In this document: positions 49,101 to 64,000 of the stretch, in pieces
Layout: the number at the start of each line of letters is the position of its first letter
Numbering within the stretch: position 1 is the stretch's first letter
NCBI GenBank assembly: GCA_013396915.1
Contig: VWZL01002028.1
Coordinates: 165,334 to 229,333 of the forward strand
Direction of reading: 5' to 3'
DNA from: Stercorarius parasiticus
Lineage: Eukaryota; Chordata; Aves; Charadriiformes; Stercorariidae
DNA length: 64,000 nucleotides
Made by a program: the position numbers and the translations under genes
The notes under the pieces: model-generated
What the model was told of the DNA's origin: nothing
The model's input: only the letters and a program-made list of their open reading frames with translations
Databases searched by the model: none

Positions 49101-50634
49101 GGGAAAATAAAATCTCTGCAAATATTTTGACAATGAAGGTGACTGACCAGTACAGCAACCTGCTAAATGTTACAGTGGGTTGGTTCTGTATCCCTGAAAG
49201 TTGCTTAAATTGACCTGATTGTTCTTTTAAAGAAATGCTCAGATTCAAACTGTGTCACTTCAAGCGAATCCTGCAACCTCTGATCTACAGGTTAGACAAG
49301 TTGTTGGCATTCTTCTTCCTTTCTGGGCTGATGAGGTTTGACGCTGTCATTCATGCTTCTCCCAGAGCTGTTAGTACCAGAGCTTCAGGGAAACCTGTCT
49401 TCATTCGGGATTTTAATAAAACATGCTATAATCATAATGAATAAAACCCCTGCGTCTGCAGCGGCATGGGCCTACGCCCTGCCTCCACCCTGATTTGAAG
49501 CTTAATTGAAAATATAGTAGATCAGTGGACTTTCCTATTGTCACACCATGGGTCAATTTGACTGTCCATTCAGAAGGGTTTTTTCCAGCTTTTGTTGGTT
49601 AAAGCTAAACAACCTCTTCTCAGCTGTGGTAAACATTTATTGGTAGATAATAAAGTTTTATTTAGTATTATTGATGAAAATCACCTATTTGATTCTTATG
49701 ATGTGAGATATTGGACCCTCTAAGTGGAGAAATGGTGGTTGAAATGTTCACCCATGGGGGATTGTTCTGCTAATGACTATTGTTCTTTTGGAGTCCTTGG
49801 AGATTTTTTTCCAATGTTTTCAAGTTTTCTTCAAAAGATTAGTGGGAGGGTCAACAGAAATTGGTGGAAGTCCATTACGTGTATGAGGAAATGATAATAA
49901 GAATGAGGGGGAAAAGTTGATATTGATTATTGTTACATACAAACATGAATAAGATTTTTTTTTTTTTACATTGGGAATAAAATGAATAGGATGTACATAA
50001 AGTGTATTCCTCTAAGACTTGTTATTTTACAAATGTACCATTGACTAAAAACTATATTAAATCAAGTTTAAATCATATTTGTACAATTTAGATTGACTCT
50101 GTTGGGTGTGCTATGCCTTGCTCTAATTATTACTGTTGTTTTCCATATGCATTGCATTATAAAGGTTTCTTAGTCTTAAATGTATTTCACAGTAGCATAC
50201 GGCTGTTCCAGTAAAAGAGTTAAATATTTATTCATGTTCTGTGTTTTGTATGAAAGGACTTTCTCTTTTTTTTTTTCTTTTTCTTTCTGTCTATGAGGGG
50301 ATAAAAACCTTTTAATAATAACTCTTGGCCATAGAAGCATGTTTTGTACAAATGTAGCTAACTATACTGGTGTACAAATACAATTCAAAAGAATACATTA
50401 ATGCAAGAAGCAATTATACCTTTTGGATTCAGCTTGTATCAGCCTGGGTACACGGTGCTCTTTCTGTGCCTGCCTCATCCCTCTTCTGCACTAAGTCTTT
50501 GGTGTAGGGCTGTGGTACAATTGTTTCTCAGCGTACCTCATCTTTGGCCTCTGTACCATCCCAGTTGTGTTTTGTAATAGCAAAATCATCAGTTTTGGCA
50601 GTGAGTGCAGCTTCTTTTCTTTTTGTCCCTCTTT

Positions 50635-50648
50635 CCCCCCCCCCCCCC
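50635..50648. repeat. Poly-C tract
   Basis: Fourteen consecutive C inside a longer CT-rich run (about 50612-50665). Confidence 0.85.
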
Positions 50649-51764
50649 TTTCTTTCTGCTTCTCCTGAGAAAACAGTCATTTAGTATTTTTGGAAAAATT
50701 GTGCAGTTCAGTTGATTACGTTATTTAATTTAGCAAAGGACAAGAAGAATAAAAATTGCGCTGTAAGGAGGCACAAGGTATGTTTACAAAACAGTATTGG
50801 TAGTTATTGAGACTCTCAGCTCCAAGCGGATGACAGCACCCTCGCCCTTGCCTTGGGAAGTACCATCTGTTTTGTGTAACTGTTGTGACCCCTTATGCGT
50901 GTACTGATACAGTTGCATGCATTTCAGCCTGCGTATCTTGGGCTTTCTTGTCAGAAATTTGGCTGCTATACAGTTAGAATCAAAATAGTGAAATAAGGAG
51001 GTACCACACCCTAACAGATGCAAAGTTCTGATAGATGGCCAAGACCTGCCTGGTTGTAATGTGTTTCTTGTTAAGTAAGCTGACAATTGTGAGTTGTATC
51101 AAATTAAACAAAAAAGCCTAGCTTCTCTTCTGAAAGAACTGAGTTTTACCTACCTATCTTTGTCATAAATAGAATTTATTAGAGTTATTAGACTCCCGCC
51201 TCCTGCTCTCTTGGGTTGATGGGACCAGGATGGAGATGAGAATCAGGCCCAATATATGCATATGTGCCTTGTTTGCTTAACTTTAAGGAGAATAAAAGCT
51301 TCAGCAGGAATAATGACAAAATACTGATATGGTAAATCATAGTTCTGAAGTAAAAACCAGAAAATATGAAGAAATGTGGCCATGTGAATTTACCTTTGTA
51401 TACACACTGAATGCCTCCTACCTTTGCTGCTTCCCATTTATCATCATCATTTATTTTTGTCTAGAGTAAGCATCCTTTGATTGTGGATACATAGAAGTTT
51501 AAGGAGTCAGTAGGCAGTAGAAGGAGAGGAAACAATAAAGCAAGGAACACCAAAAGAGAAAGGCTGCATCCAGTTATTCACTTTGTTATTACAACACAGA
51601 CTGCCCTTATATCAGTTCCCTTTGAAAGTTTGTGTTTAGCGAGTAATTATTCAGGGAGATGCGTCAGAAGAGCTAGCGGCCATTTCCTGACAGAACCAAG
51701 CCTTCATTTTTAAAATATTTGAAATACTGCAGTTGAGTGTGGAGAGACCACAATTGTTTCCTCC

Positions 51765-51865
51765 TCGAGCACCGGAGTTTCGATGCCCCCCTGGCTTCTG
51801 CCGCGGCAGTGGGTGCCGAGAGGCAGGTCAGCAGTTGAGAGGGCTCCTCGGGGCTCTGCCCGCGG
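51765..51865. promoter_or_regulatory. Small CpG cluster in intron 1
   Basis: Nine CpG fall in about 100 bases, including two CCGCGG hexamers, inside AT-rich intron. It is too short for a formal CpG island. It could be a small unmethylated regulatory element or a local GC-rich relic. Confidence 0.25.
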
Positions 51866-54800
51866 CTGAAGGTGTGTGCTGTGAGGTGGGCAGGAAAGGC
51901 ACTGCTTGACCCCAAGTTGTATCGCTCCAGCCCCTGAGTTTAGCTGGAAATACAGAAGAATTTCCTAACTTTGCTGAAGTGCCTGCTGGTTTTCTGGCCT
52001 GACCCTTTGGTTCAATCCTTTTCCCTCATAGTAAGAGGAGAATATAATTTACCCCAGCTCAAGCTACTAATCTTCGATTTTTACCAACTAGTGTCAGACT
52101 TAAATACTAATGAGAGATCAAAATCACAGCATGGGAAGTTATCCCTATTTCGGTTTACCCCATGCTTTAATTAAGAGGAGACGGACAATTAAAGAGCTAC
52201 TGTGTAAAATAACATCCCCCTGAAAAGAAAGCAGGAACTAAGAATGAGCTGTGTCCCGGGATGTTTGTACAGACAAAACTTGACACCCCAGAGGGCAAAA
52301 ACTGTAGCCTGGCTCTCAGGATCTGCACTTGATCATTGTTGCAGGAAGCAGAGGAAACTGTGTTACATGGAATGATCAAAATTTAGAGCATCTGTATTGT
52401 TATTCTCAAGAATTATTATTCCCTGTTTGCCAAAGAAGTGGCTGTTTAATCTGTCTTTCTGGACATCCATCTTCTTGCTGTGAATGGATGGCTACAAGTG
52501 GCCAAGAGATGGAGAGGGAGAAACCATTAAATTCCATCATAACCAAGCGTACATTGAAGTGATTAAGGTCCAAAAGGTAAAGAAGGATCAGCATTATTTC
52601 ATAAAGATTTTATTGCAAGAGTGTATAGAAGGTTTGACATTTTGGAAGAACAAGGCATGGCTTATTAACAGGCAACGGCGCAAAGTGATTTTGATGATCG
52701 CTCTGAGTGTTCTCTAAAGGAGACAAAGCATTTTCATCTTGAGCTGCTGTGCGCCACCACTGCTGTCTTTGAGCATCCAACGTGGAGGCCTTGGGCTTGA
52801 AACAAAGTGACATGAAGTGGACAAATTCCCTTTGTTAGATGCTCAGCCCTCTTTGTATACTGAACTTGCGTGCTGTAGAGGGCATCATCAGAGAGCAGCC
52901 CAGAGCCTTAGAAGAAGAACCACCTCTTCTTGTGTTCCCAAGGTGAGGGAACTTCACCTGCTTGATCTTTGCTCTGTTGGTAACCAGGAGACAAGCCTGT
53001 GTGAGAGCACGGCCTCTGTACCTTCAAAGACTGGCCTCCGCTATCTGCTGATTTCAGAGACCTGTTTCATTATGGATTGGTTTCATAGCTCCTTTTCTGT
53101 CTTGTGGTTGTTTTGTCTTAAATATTTTATTAGTTCTAACCACTGTTTTAATTGGCAGAATTAGCAAAAGAAAATCACAGCTGAAATGCATTGTTGGAGG
53201 GTCATTCAATTACAGAACAATTTTTAAAATTGTGGCAATATATTTACTTTGTGATCTCTATAAACGCTCACTGTCTTTTATTTACCAGCGAATACTGTTT
53301 TAAATTTTGATTACTTTACTCTGGAAATAAAGATGTTTAGTTGCGTCTGCTTACACAGACAGCCTTGAAATGCATGAGAGAAGAAAGGTGGTGGTGGAGG
53401 TTTCAGTGGATGCTTGCAGACCTCTTACATGGCTCTGTTTGGTGAAGATCTCTGCGTCTTCATGGCTTGCTGATCTCTTTTCAGGGGTTGGAGAACCTAC
53501 AACATATTGAAAGGTGGGCTGTTTGTTTTCCCTGTGTTGTTTTTATGTACTGAAATATTGTAGTGAAAATAGCTGGGTGGGGTGTAATGAATGTTTTCAA
53601 AGACCTTCCTTTGAAAGAGGCTTTTTTTCCAGCCCTTGGTGGTCACCACCCATTTTCCGGTGCTGTGTGTGCGTCTCTCATTGTTCCTACCCACAAGGGC
53701 CCCTTCTGTGAGCCTGTCAGCAATGTGCCACCGTGACAAGATAAAATGTCGTGGGATATTGGTCTGCGCCTGCTGAAGCGCCAGGGTTTTCACCCATAAA
53801 TGTTGGTGGATATTGCCCAAGGCATAACACAGCGTGGGATCATAAAACTTGGGATTTGTCAACAATTTTCGGCATTACTCTTCCAGCTGTTTATGGTTGA
53901 ACGGGTTGGAGGTTGAAGCGTAGGTACGCGAGCCACTGATAGTAAAGTCATGTGACGGCAATGTTTGTCCCTTAGGCTTGAAATAAAGCTTAATTGAAAA
54001 ATTGTCCTCTTTTACCTGTACTTGCGCCATCTTGATAAATAATGCTGGTTGTGGTTTGGTATGGGCTGGCATGTGGTCAGTGCCCCATCTGAAAAATGAG
54101 GCTGGTTTTGAGTTTAACTTCTGGGCCCTCCCTCCGGCCTATGAATTGCACTTCGTTCACCTTTAGCTTTAACCCGGTGGTGAAGAGATAAAGCACATCC
54201 TTTGGTATGTGTTTTTTAGAGTAGGTAAATAGTTGGGTTATCTGAAAACAGATCTTAGCAATACCTGCTGAGCTTCTGAGCAACAATATGTATGGACCTC
54301 TAGATTAGCTGTCAAAATTGACTGATTGCTACAAGAAATACCACAAGATAAAGATCTGTAATCTCTCAAACACAAATCATTGATAGAGATCTCGGGTTGT
54401 GCGTTGTTATAACCTTATCCCTGCTGCTGCAGTGCGATCCCAGCTCTAGTTGTGCTGCAGGGACTCTTGAATGTCTAAATGGAAACTATGAAGAAAAGCA
54501 GAATGGTACATTTATCACCCAAAAAAATTTTGCTGATTTGAAAGCAAGTTCAGTTTTGGCCAACGTTTAAACAGTCCTTTTTATAGCATTGTTTAGTGGT
54601 TTTGGTGGTGGGCTTTTTTAGTCCACAAGTTATCTCTGAAACTTGCCATATCTTGGCTAGTATCAAAGAGTTGATTGCCATAGGGAAGGAATCCACGATC
54701 CCGTATCTTGATGGAGCAGAGCAGTGCAAAACGAGTCGGTGGGGGGGGGACGGGACGGGGAGGAAGACTGATGTTAGTTGACTTTGTGCTCCTCTGATTG

Positions 54801-57800
54801 CGATTTGACCATGTGCTGGGCTGCTTGTTTCTCTCCAAATTTCCTTATTATTTGAGAAGATGGAGGAAGTGTTTCACTTACCTGTTTTAAGCGTGGGCTG
54901 CAGCAGCTTTACAGGAGTGATCCAGAGTTGTCCTGACCCTTTCCATGACCGGCACTGGGGATTGCTGAGTGTGCAGTGACTTGGAGCAGGAAACTGCTCT
55001 GCCTGAAAACTAAGCCGTGAGAAAAGTCTCTCTGCCATCTAGCCCTAATGCAGGGAATGGGTTAAAAAGGCAAAAAGGCAATGTCTATCTGCTCTAACTG
55101 CTGATCAAGCAGCAGCCTGGCTTCTCCTCTGCATGCTGTGGGCCTCCTCGCGTGGTTCCACGAGGCTGTGCCTTGCCCTGGGAGCAACATGTTTGGCACG
55201 TCCTCCGAGGTACCAGGCTCATGCTGGCGTGGCGATTGCAGGACGGGCTGCACTCACAGCAGCATCATAAAATAATCCAGGACCAGATTAATGGCTGCTG
55301 AAATCCTAATACTTATCTTTCTGGTTCAAGGTACTCATAAAACTAGAGAGAAAACAGTAGAACATAAATCCTGTAGACGTTTTGCTTACTGTGATTAAAT
55401 TTATCAGACTCTGGTGACATATTGTGAACCTAAATGTTTTTAAAAAATATGTGCTCCTGCAGCTTCAGTAAGGTTTTCAACGTTGAATTCCCGAAGTACT
55501 ATTTAGCTGCTGAAGTCACAACTTCAGTATTCACAATGATACTTTTAATTGCAGGTGCAAAGTGTTTTTCTTTTAGTAGCGTCTTTAAATGCAACTAGTG
55601 GTATAAAGAAAGATGCTAGTGGTATAAGCATTTTAAAACTGTATAGGTGTAATGCTTTTTGTCTCAGCACCTCAGCCAGGAATGTTTATGAAAACAAATA
55701 AAATACAAATCGAGTACAGCTTAATTATTAAGACTAAAGGCACCATCAGAGCTTCAGGCATTGGAGAAGTTAGTGTCTTACATGTGGTTTTAAAGTTCAT
55801 ATGAAATTTATCCTGTCTAAAGAGCCGGTGTGTTCCCCATTCAAGAAAACATATTCCTGGCTGTGTTACTGTCAGCTGTGGTGGTCCTAGGATGACATGG
55901 ACTTAGTGAATCATAAATATGCTCAATGACAGCAAAAGTCTGGTATTCACTAAGGCCTCATCTCTTGATACTCTAGCTAAGCCCCTTGTCATTGTGCCAA
56001 GCATCCTTTGAAAAGACCTAATGAGAATGGAAATGAGTTCCTCGCCCTTAACACAATCTCTTCCCTGGTCTGTCCCTGAGATGCTCATATTTCTCATTTT
56101 CCTGACTGTCATCTGCCTTTGGTTTTAAACTTTGAGGAAATTATTGCATCACATATTGATATGGTAGCTGGTGCCAAGCTTTACAGAACTAGCAGTGATT
56201 TGTTATTTAGTGGGTATGTACAGAAGCACTAGGAATCCCCCCATCAAACCAAGGAGTCGGTGGTGTTATTGTAAGTTAGGGCAGCTTTAAAGGAAGGGTG
56301 GAAGGTATTTCATTTCCGTATTTTTGTAATAGCCCTTTCTGTTAGTAGCTTTTCTTGTTACCTTCGAACTCTCATTTCCTCTATTAATGAATTCCTCATT
56401 TTGGCGTCGTTTGTATTTGTTTTGTCTGTGTACTGGGTACCATATCCCAATGTGCGGCAATGCTGCTTCAGCACTTAACAGCCAGGAGCACTCCATGTAT
56501 TTTTGAGCCATTTTTTTCCTTCTTAATCCAAGAATAACTCTACGTCCTTCCCCTTCCTATCGTTCTTGCTGCTGTGCTGAACCCGAGCATCTTGGGGTCT
56601 TCTCAGACTTTAGAAATAGTTGTTTTCACTGGAAAGAGGTATAAGGAGGGATCTGTATGGCACTGTGTATGGGTTTCATTCACAGCTTTCATAGTTTGGC
56701 CCAAGTTCCTGGTGAGCGAGTAAATTGCTGTTTGTAACAGTTTTTATTTACTCATGGTCACTTTTATTACTTTAACGGAGGGGGGCTTTCAAAAGCACAG
56801 CATGCCATCCAGAATAAACTGCTTGTCAGGTAGAATGGTTACAAATACTTTTAAAAGGAATTTTAAGGCTAAGTAAGCATTACCGCTGGCTGCTTGGTGT
56901 CTATGCAAGCACACCTCTGGGGCCTTCAAGCAGTGTGGTTCCCAGATAGCTATGGAGTGAGTGCCTCACAGCCAGCGAAACTCCTGTTTAGATATTGTGC
57001 TGGTTTAAATCATCTAAGGATTTGCCAAGCAGAAGGTAAAGCAAAATATAAACACACAGCAAAACATGGATTTGCTAGATTGAAATAAATCTGTGTTGTT
57101 ATCTAAGAGTGCTGCCTGTTAAAATATCTTTATTGAGTTTTTACTGGTTTGAATTAGAAAATCTTTTTAATGCTAAATGCCGCCTCATGTTTTTCATTTT
57201 TTTGTACTGTAAAGTATTTTCTTATCTTTGCATCCCTAGAATGTATTTTGCTTGTTCTGCAAGTTAGCATTTGAAGCTTTAACTCTAAACTGTTTGAAAT
57301 GCGCATTTACTACAGAAATTTCATGTGACAGCTTAAGTAACTGTGGATTCTTGACCTTTGAAGTGCTGGAGCTAGATACATTTAATAACCAGCCATTGGA
57401 TATAAAGTAATATGCTTGTTGTTTTACTGGCTTGCATACATGGCAGTTTGAAGCAAAGTCCAAGGGTCACCAAAATCATGAAGTAAACTGGAGCAAGTCA
57501 GTCTGAACTATGTATTTCAAAGCTTTGTACAAATGTGTCACGCAGTATGTATGTACTAGTGAAGGCTACCAGATTATATACAAGGTATTTTTATGCGAGG
57601 TGCGGATTACGATTTCTCTAAAAGCTTCTGTGATCTGGAGCCTACGAGGTGGGAGTATAACTCAGTGCAATTACTGTGCTGCTTAGTCTTAAACAAGCAA
57701 GCGTGTGTGTACACGACCGAAGTATCGACCCATATGGACTTGTTGAGAGCAGCAAAACCCTGAGCAGAAGATTGGTATCTTGGCAAGTCCCCTCCATCAG

Positions 57801-59409
57801 CTTAAAGGAGGCCACCGATGTCCTTGACAGAAGGGAGGATCGCCGAAGCTGACCATCCGGCACCGTTATTGGCTGAGTGGGTACCAAGGGCTTTGAGGGG
57901 GTAACTGCATGCTGGAAGGACCAGGGAGATGTATGGGTGGAGGTGGTGGGCAGGGATTACTTGTGGGGATTAAGTACTGGTAGGATTGAGACTGCAGAGA
58001 GCGAGTATAGTCACAGACAGTGGAAACAGTACCAAAATGTCAGGTCAGTCCCTCTCTGCTGAGACGAGGAGGGTTGTGTGGGTATCTAACCCTACTTCAG
58101 ACCAGTGAGTGACACCATATGCTTGCGCCTAAGATCCTGTGTGTGGGGTGGTCTGTTTGCCCCAGTGTTTGTGGGGCTGATCCCTACTGTGTGGGGGTTG
58201 CAGGTACCTTCTGCGGGTGCCCGGGCAGGGAGAGCAGTGGCAGCAGCACAGCCCCTGGCCAGGGCTGGTTGTCCCAGCATTTCTCCCGGCTGCCAGAGTC
58301 CAGAGCCATCACAGCAGTGAGTGACAATCCTTAAGCTGATGTGATGTTTTGCAAGGGTATTTAAGCCAGGTGGGTTACGTGGGGCTTCAGATTTTGCCAA
58401 TAAATTGCCGTGCGTGGAGTTTCCAGTCCTGCAGTAAGAGACGCTTTGGAAAGACAGATTATGATCTTCACCCCGGGTGTGCAAGACCTTCGTCTGCAGG
58501 CATTCCCGCTGATTTCAGTGAAGCTGTGTCGCAAGGGGCTGTCGGAGATGAGCAAGGGCATAGGAATCCATCTCCCGGGATCCGTGCAAGGCATTCTTAC
58601 ACTGCTTCAGATGCTTCCATCCAGCGGGTGGGATTGCATGCTCTGTTCCCGTGAGTGGGTGTACCCTTGGGACTGGTTTGTTGTTTGGGTTCTTGGGAGA
58701 AAGCATGGAGAGCTTTTGCTCCTGAAAATTCAGGAGCTTCACCTGAGAGAGCAAATATTGCCAGTTGTTTGTCGTCTTCGCTCACATGCGTCGGCCCGTA
58801 AATTCTATTTTTGGAGTGCAAACTAAACATGGCCAGGAGGGAGTGGGAAATCATGTAAGCAGCCGTCCTGGGGGTACAGTGCCATACTTGTTGTCTGTGG
58901 CAGGGAACTGCCTGTGATGCCTAAACTCTTCCATTCCCTTCGGCTTGCACATGTGTAAGTGCTGTGGCCCTGCAGCATTGTCTGGCAGCCCTGGGAGAAT
59001 CTTTGCTGGGAAGTGGTGCCTTCCTTTTCCTTCTCCTCCAGCTTCCCAACCAGCCTCTGCCCAGCCAAGTCCTGCGTGGAGTCCCTGGGCCTATCCCTCA
59101 GCTCAGTCACCCTGTTTCTGGCAGAGATTTGAATGTCTCCATTCCTTCCTTGTTGTTTTGTAGGGAATGGTCATGCTGCGATTGCAATCTGAGGGGTGCG
59201 CGTGTGGCCGAGCGGGGCCTGATCCTGCCAGATCCCATGATTCCTGAAGGAATGAGCGTTGGGGAGCTCCTGGGAAGCTTCCCCTGCCATACCTCTGGGC
59301 CTTACACCAGTATATGGGGGGTTCATTTGTGGTCATTTCTCCTCTCTCTCCCCTCTGTGCTTTTAAAAATCTGACACAGGTTTGGGTGAGGGAGGTTTCT
59401 GCTTCTGCT

Positions 59410-59443
59410 TGCGTCACTTTCTCCCAGCAGTGACGCACACGTG
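59410..59443. promoter_or_regulatory. Inverted TGACGCA pair next to a CACGTG E-box
   Basis: TGCGTCACT (59410-59418) and AGTGACGCA (59429-59437) form a perfect 9-bp inverted repeat around a 10-base spacer. The palindromic E-box CACGTG follows immediately (59438-59443). TGACGCA resembles an ATF/AP-1-type half site. The site is about 4 kb upstream of exon 2, just before a CR1 fragment. Confidence 0.25.
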
Positions 59444-59857
59444 TGCTCTTTTTTTGCCACAGAAGTGGGTGGTTTATGTGCTAGGAGGGAATGATTCACG
59501 CATTATCTAGAGCCTGGGCCTTTTTACTATTGCCCTAATGATGTGCGAAGGGGATTCGGTGTCCGCCTTTCCTCCTGGCCTTCAAAGGGGCAGGCTGTTG
59601 AGTGGTGACATTTTCACTCTCGAGTTGTGGGTAGGCTAGCTTTGCCTGGGTAAAATGCTAATCCCAGGCATAAAACGGGGTTAACTGCAGAGAGATTTCA
59701 TGGCCTGCTGCCTGCAAACGAAAACTGTGAAAATACTGCTTTTTGTGCCAGAATTCTGTCACTCAACTGCAATTTTTGGAGGCTTTTGCAACCAGGGCGA
59801 GTAAGCAGAGAATGACCGTCTGTGACAGGGGTGTCCCTGGGAGGGACAGCAAGCAGG

Positions 59858-60296
59858 CGTAGGGCTGGAGCACCTCTGCTATGAGGACAGGCTGAGAGAG
59901 TTGGGGTTGTTCAGCCTGGAGAAGAGAAGGCTCCAGGGAGACCTTATTGCGGCCTTTCAGTATCTGAAGGGGGCCTACAAGAAAGCTGGAGAGGGACTTT
60001 TTACAAGGGCATGTAGTGATAGGACGAGGGATAATGGCTTCAAACTGGCAGAGAGTAGATTTAGATTAGATAACAGGAAGAAATGTTTCACAATGAGGGT
60101 GGTGAGGCACTGGAAGAAGTTGCCCAGAGAAGCTGTGGATGCCCTATCCTTGGAGGTGTTTGAGACCAGGCTGGATGGGGCTTTGAGCAGCCTGGTCTAG
60201 TGGGAGGTGTCCCTGCCCACGGCAGGGTGGTTGGAACTAGGTGATCTTTAAGGTCCCTTCCAACCCTAATCATTCTATGATTCCATGATTCTATGT
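59858..60296 (+). mobile_element. CR1 LINE, 5'-truncated 3' end
   Basis: This is the 3' part of a chicken-repeat-1 type non-LTR retrotransposon in sense orientation, about 440 bp. It encodes the worn C-terminal end of the CR1 ORF2 protein (LEKRRLQGDLIAAFQYLKG, later KKCFTMRVVRHWKKLPREAV). It then runs into the CR1 3' tail ggtcccttccaaccctaatc with short attctatga repeats. The partial frame is open from 59901 to 60200 but is far shorter than full ORF2 and lacks the endonuclease and the reverse-transcriptase core, so it is dead. 5' truncation is usual for CR1. Confidence 0.92.

Positions 60297-64000
<3,704 letters not shown>

Larger units (their letters stand above)
46132..59857 (+). other. Intron 1 segment between two CR1 fragments
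   Basis: No exon or transposon body is recognised. The stretch 58100-59150 is GC-richer, which explains the crowd of overlapping ORFs there (up to 138 codons) on both strands. None has recognisable similarity. Confidence 0.5.

Noticed and set aside
58361..59438. Cluster of overlapping ORFs of 70-138 codons on both strands
   Set aside because: Local GC enrichment explains the open frames. None has recognisable similarity or a splice-site pattern.

Overview
The window is vertebrate nuclear DNA, most likely from a bird. It has long AT-rich non-coding stretches with only short chance ORFs, one spliced coding exon, CpG islands, and repeats I recognise as avian: three 3' fragments of CR1 LINEs, an antisense solo LTR of about 1.08 kb, and weak traces of much older MIR-type SINEs and a CR1/L3-like LINE. 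There are no bacterial-style operons, tRNA or rRNA genes, or CRISPR arrays. The species cannot be named from this sequence.

The one protein-coding exon I can support is at 63413-63603 (+). It is exon 2 of EPAS1 (HIF-2 alpha) and encodes the bHLH DNA-binding and dimerisation domain. It has a clean acceptor, a clean donor (GTAAGA) and the paralogue-specific cysteine in the basic region. Sequence after 63603 is the start of intron 2.

Layout: 1-19.3 kb has no recognisable gene and is read as DNA upstream of EPAS1. It holds a CR1 end (4.15 kb), an old LINE relic (5.9-7.1 kb), the solo LTR (8.98-10.05 kb), a MIR relic (14.8 kb) and simple repeats. A strong CpG island spans about 19.3-21.3 kb and is broken by a 908-base assembly gap (19616-20523). 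It is the best candidate for the EPAS1 promoter and first exon, and no exon 1 coding sequence is visible outside the gap. From there to 63412 is read as EPAS1 intron 1, roughly 43 kb. It contains CpG-retaining patches at about 35.2-35.6, 37.55-37.83 and 51.77-51.87 kb, a GATA-motif cluster at 43.64-43.74 kb, two CR1 fragments (45.9 and 59.9 kb) and many homopolymer or short tandem repeats.

I found no undescribed multi-gene system. The observations most worth checking are the lost first exon in the gap, the intragenic CpG islands and motif clusters as candidate intron 1 regulatory elements of a hypoxia-response gene, and the antisense LTR about 9-10 kb upstream of the presumed promoter. All regulatory claims are inference from composition and motifs.
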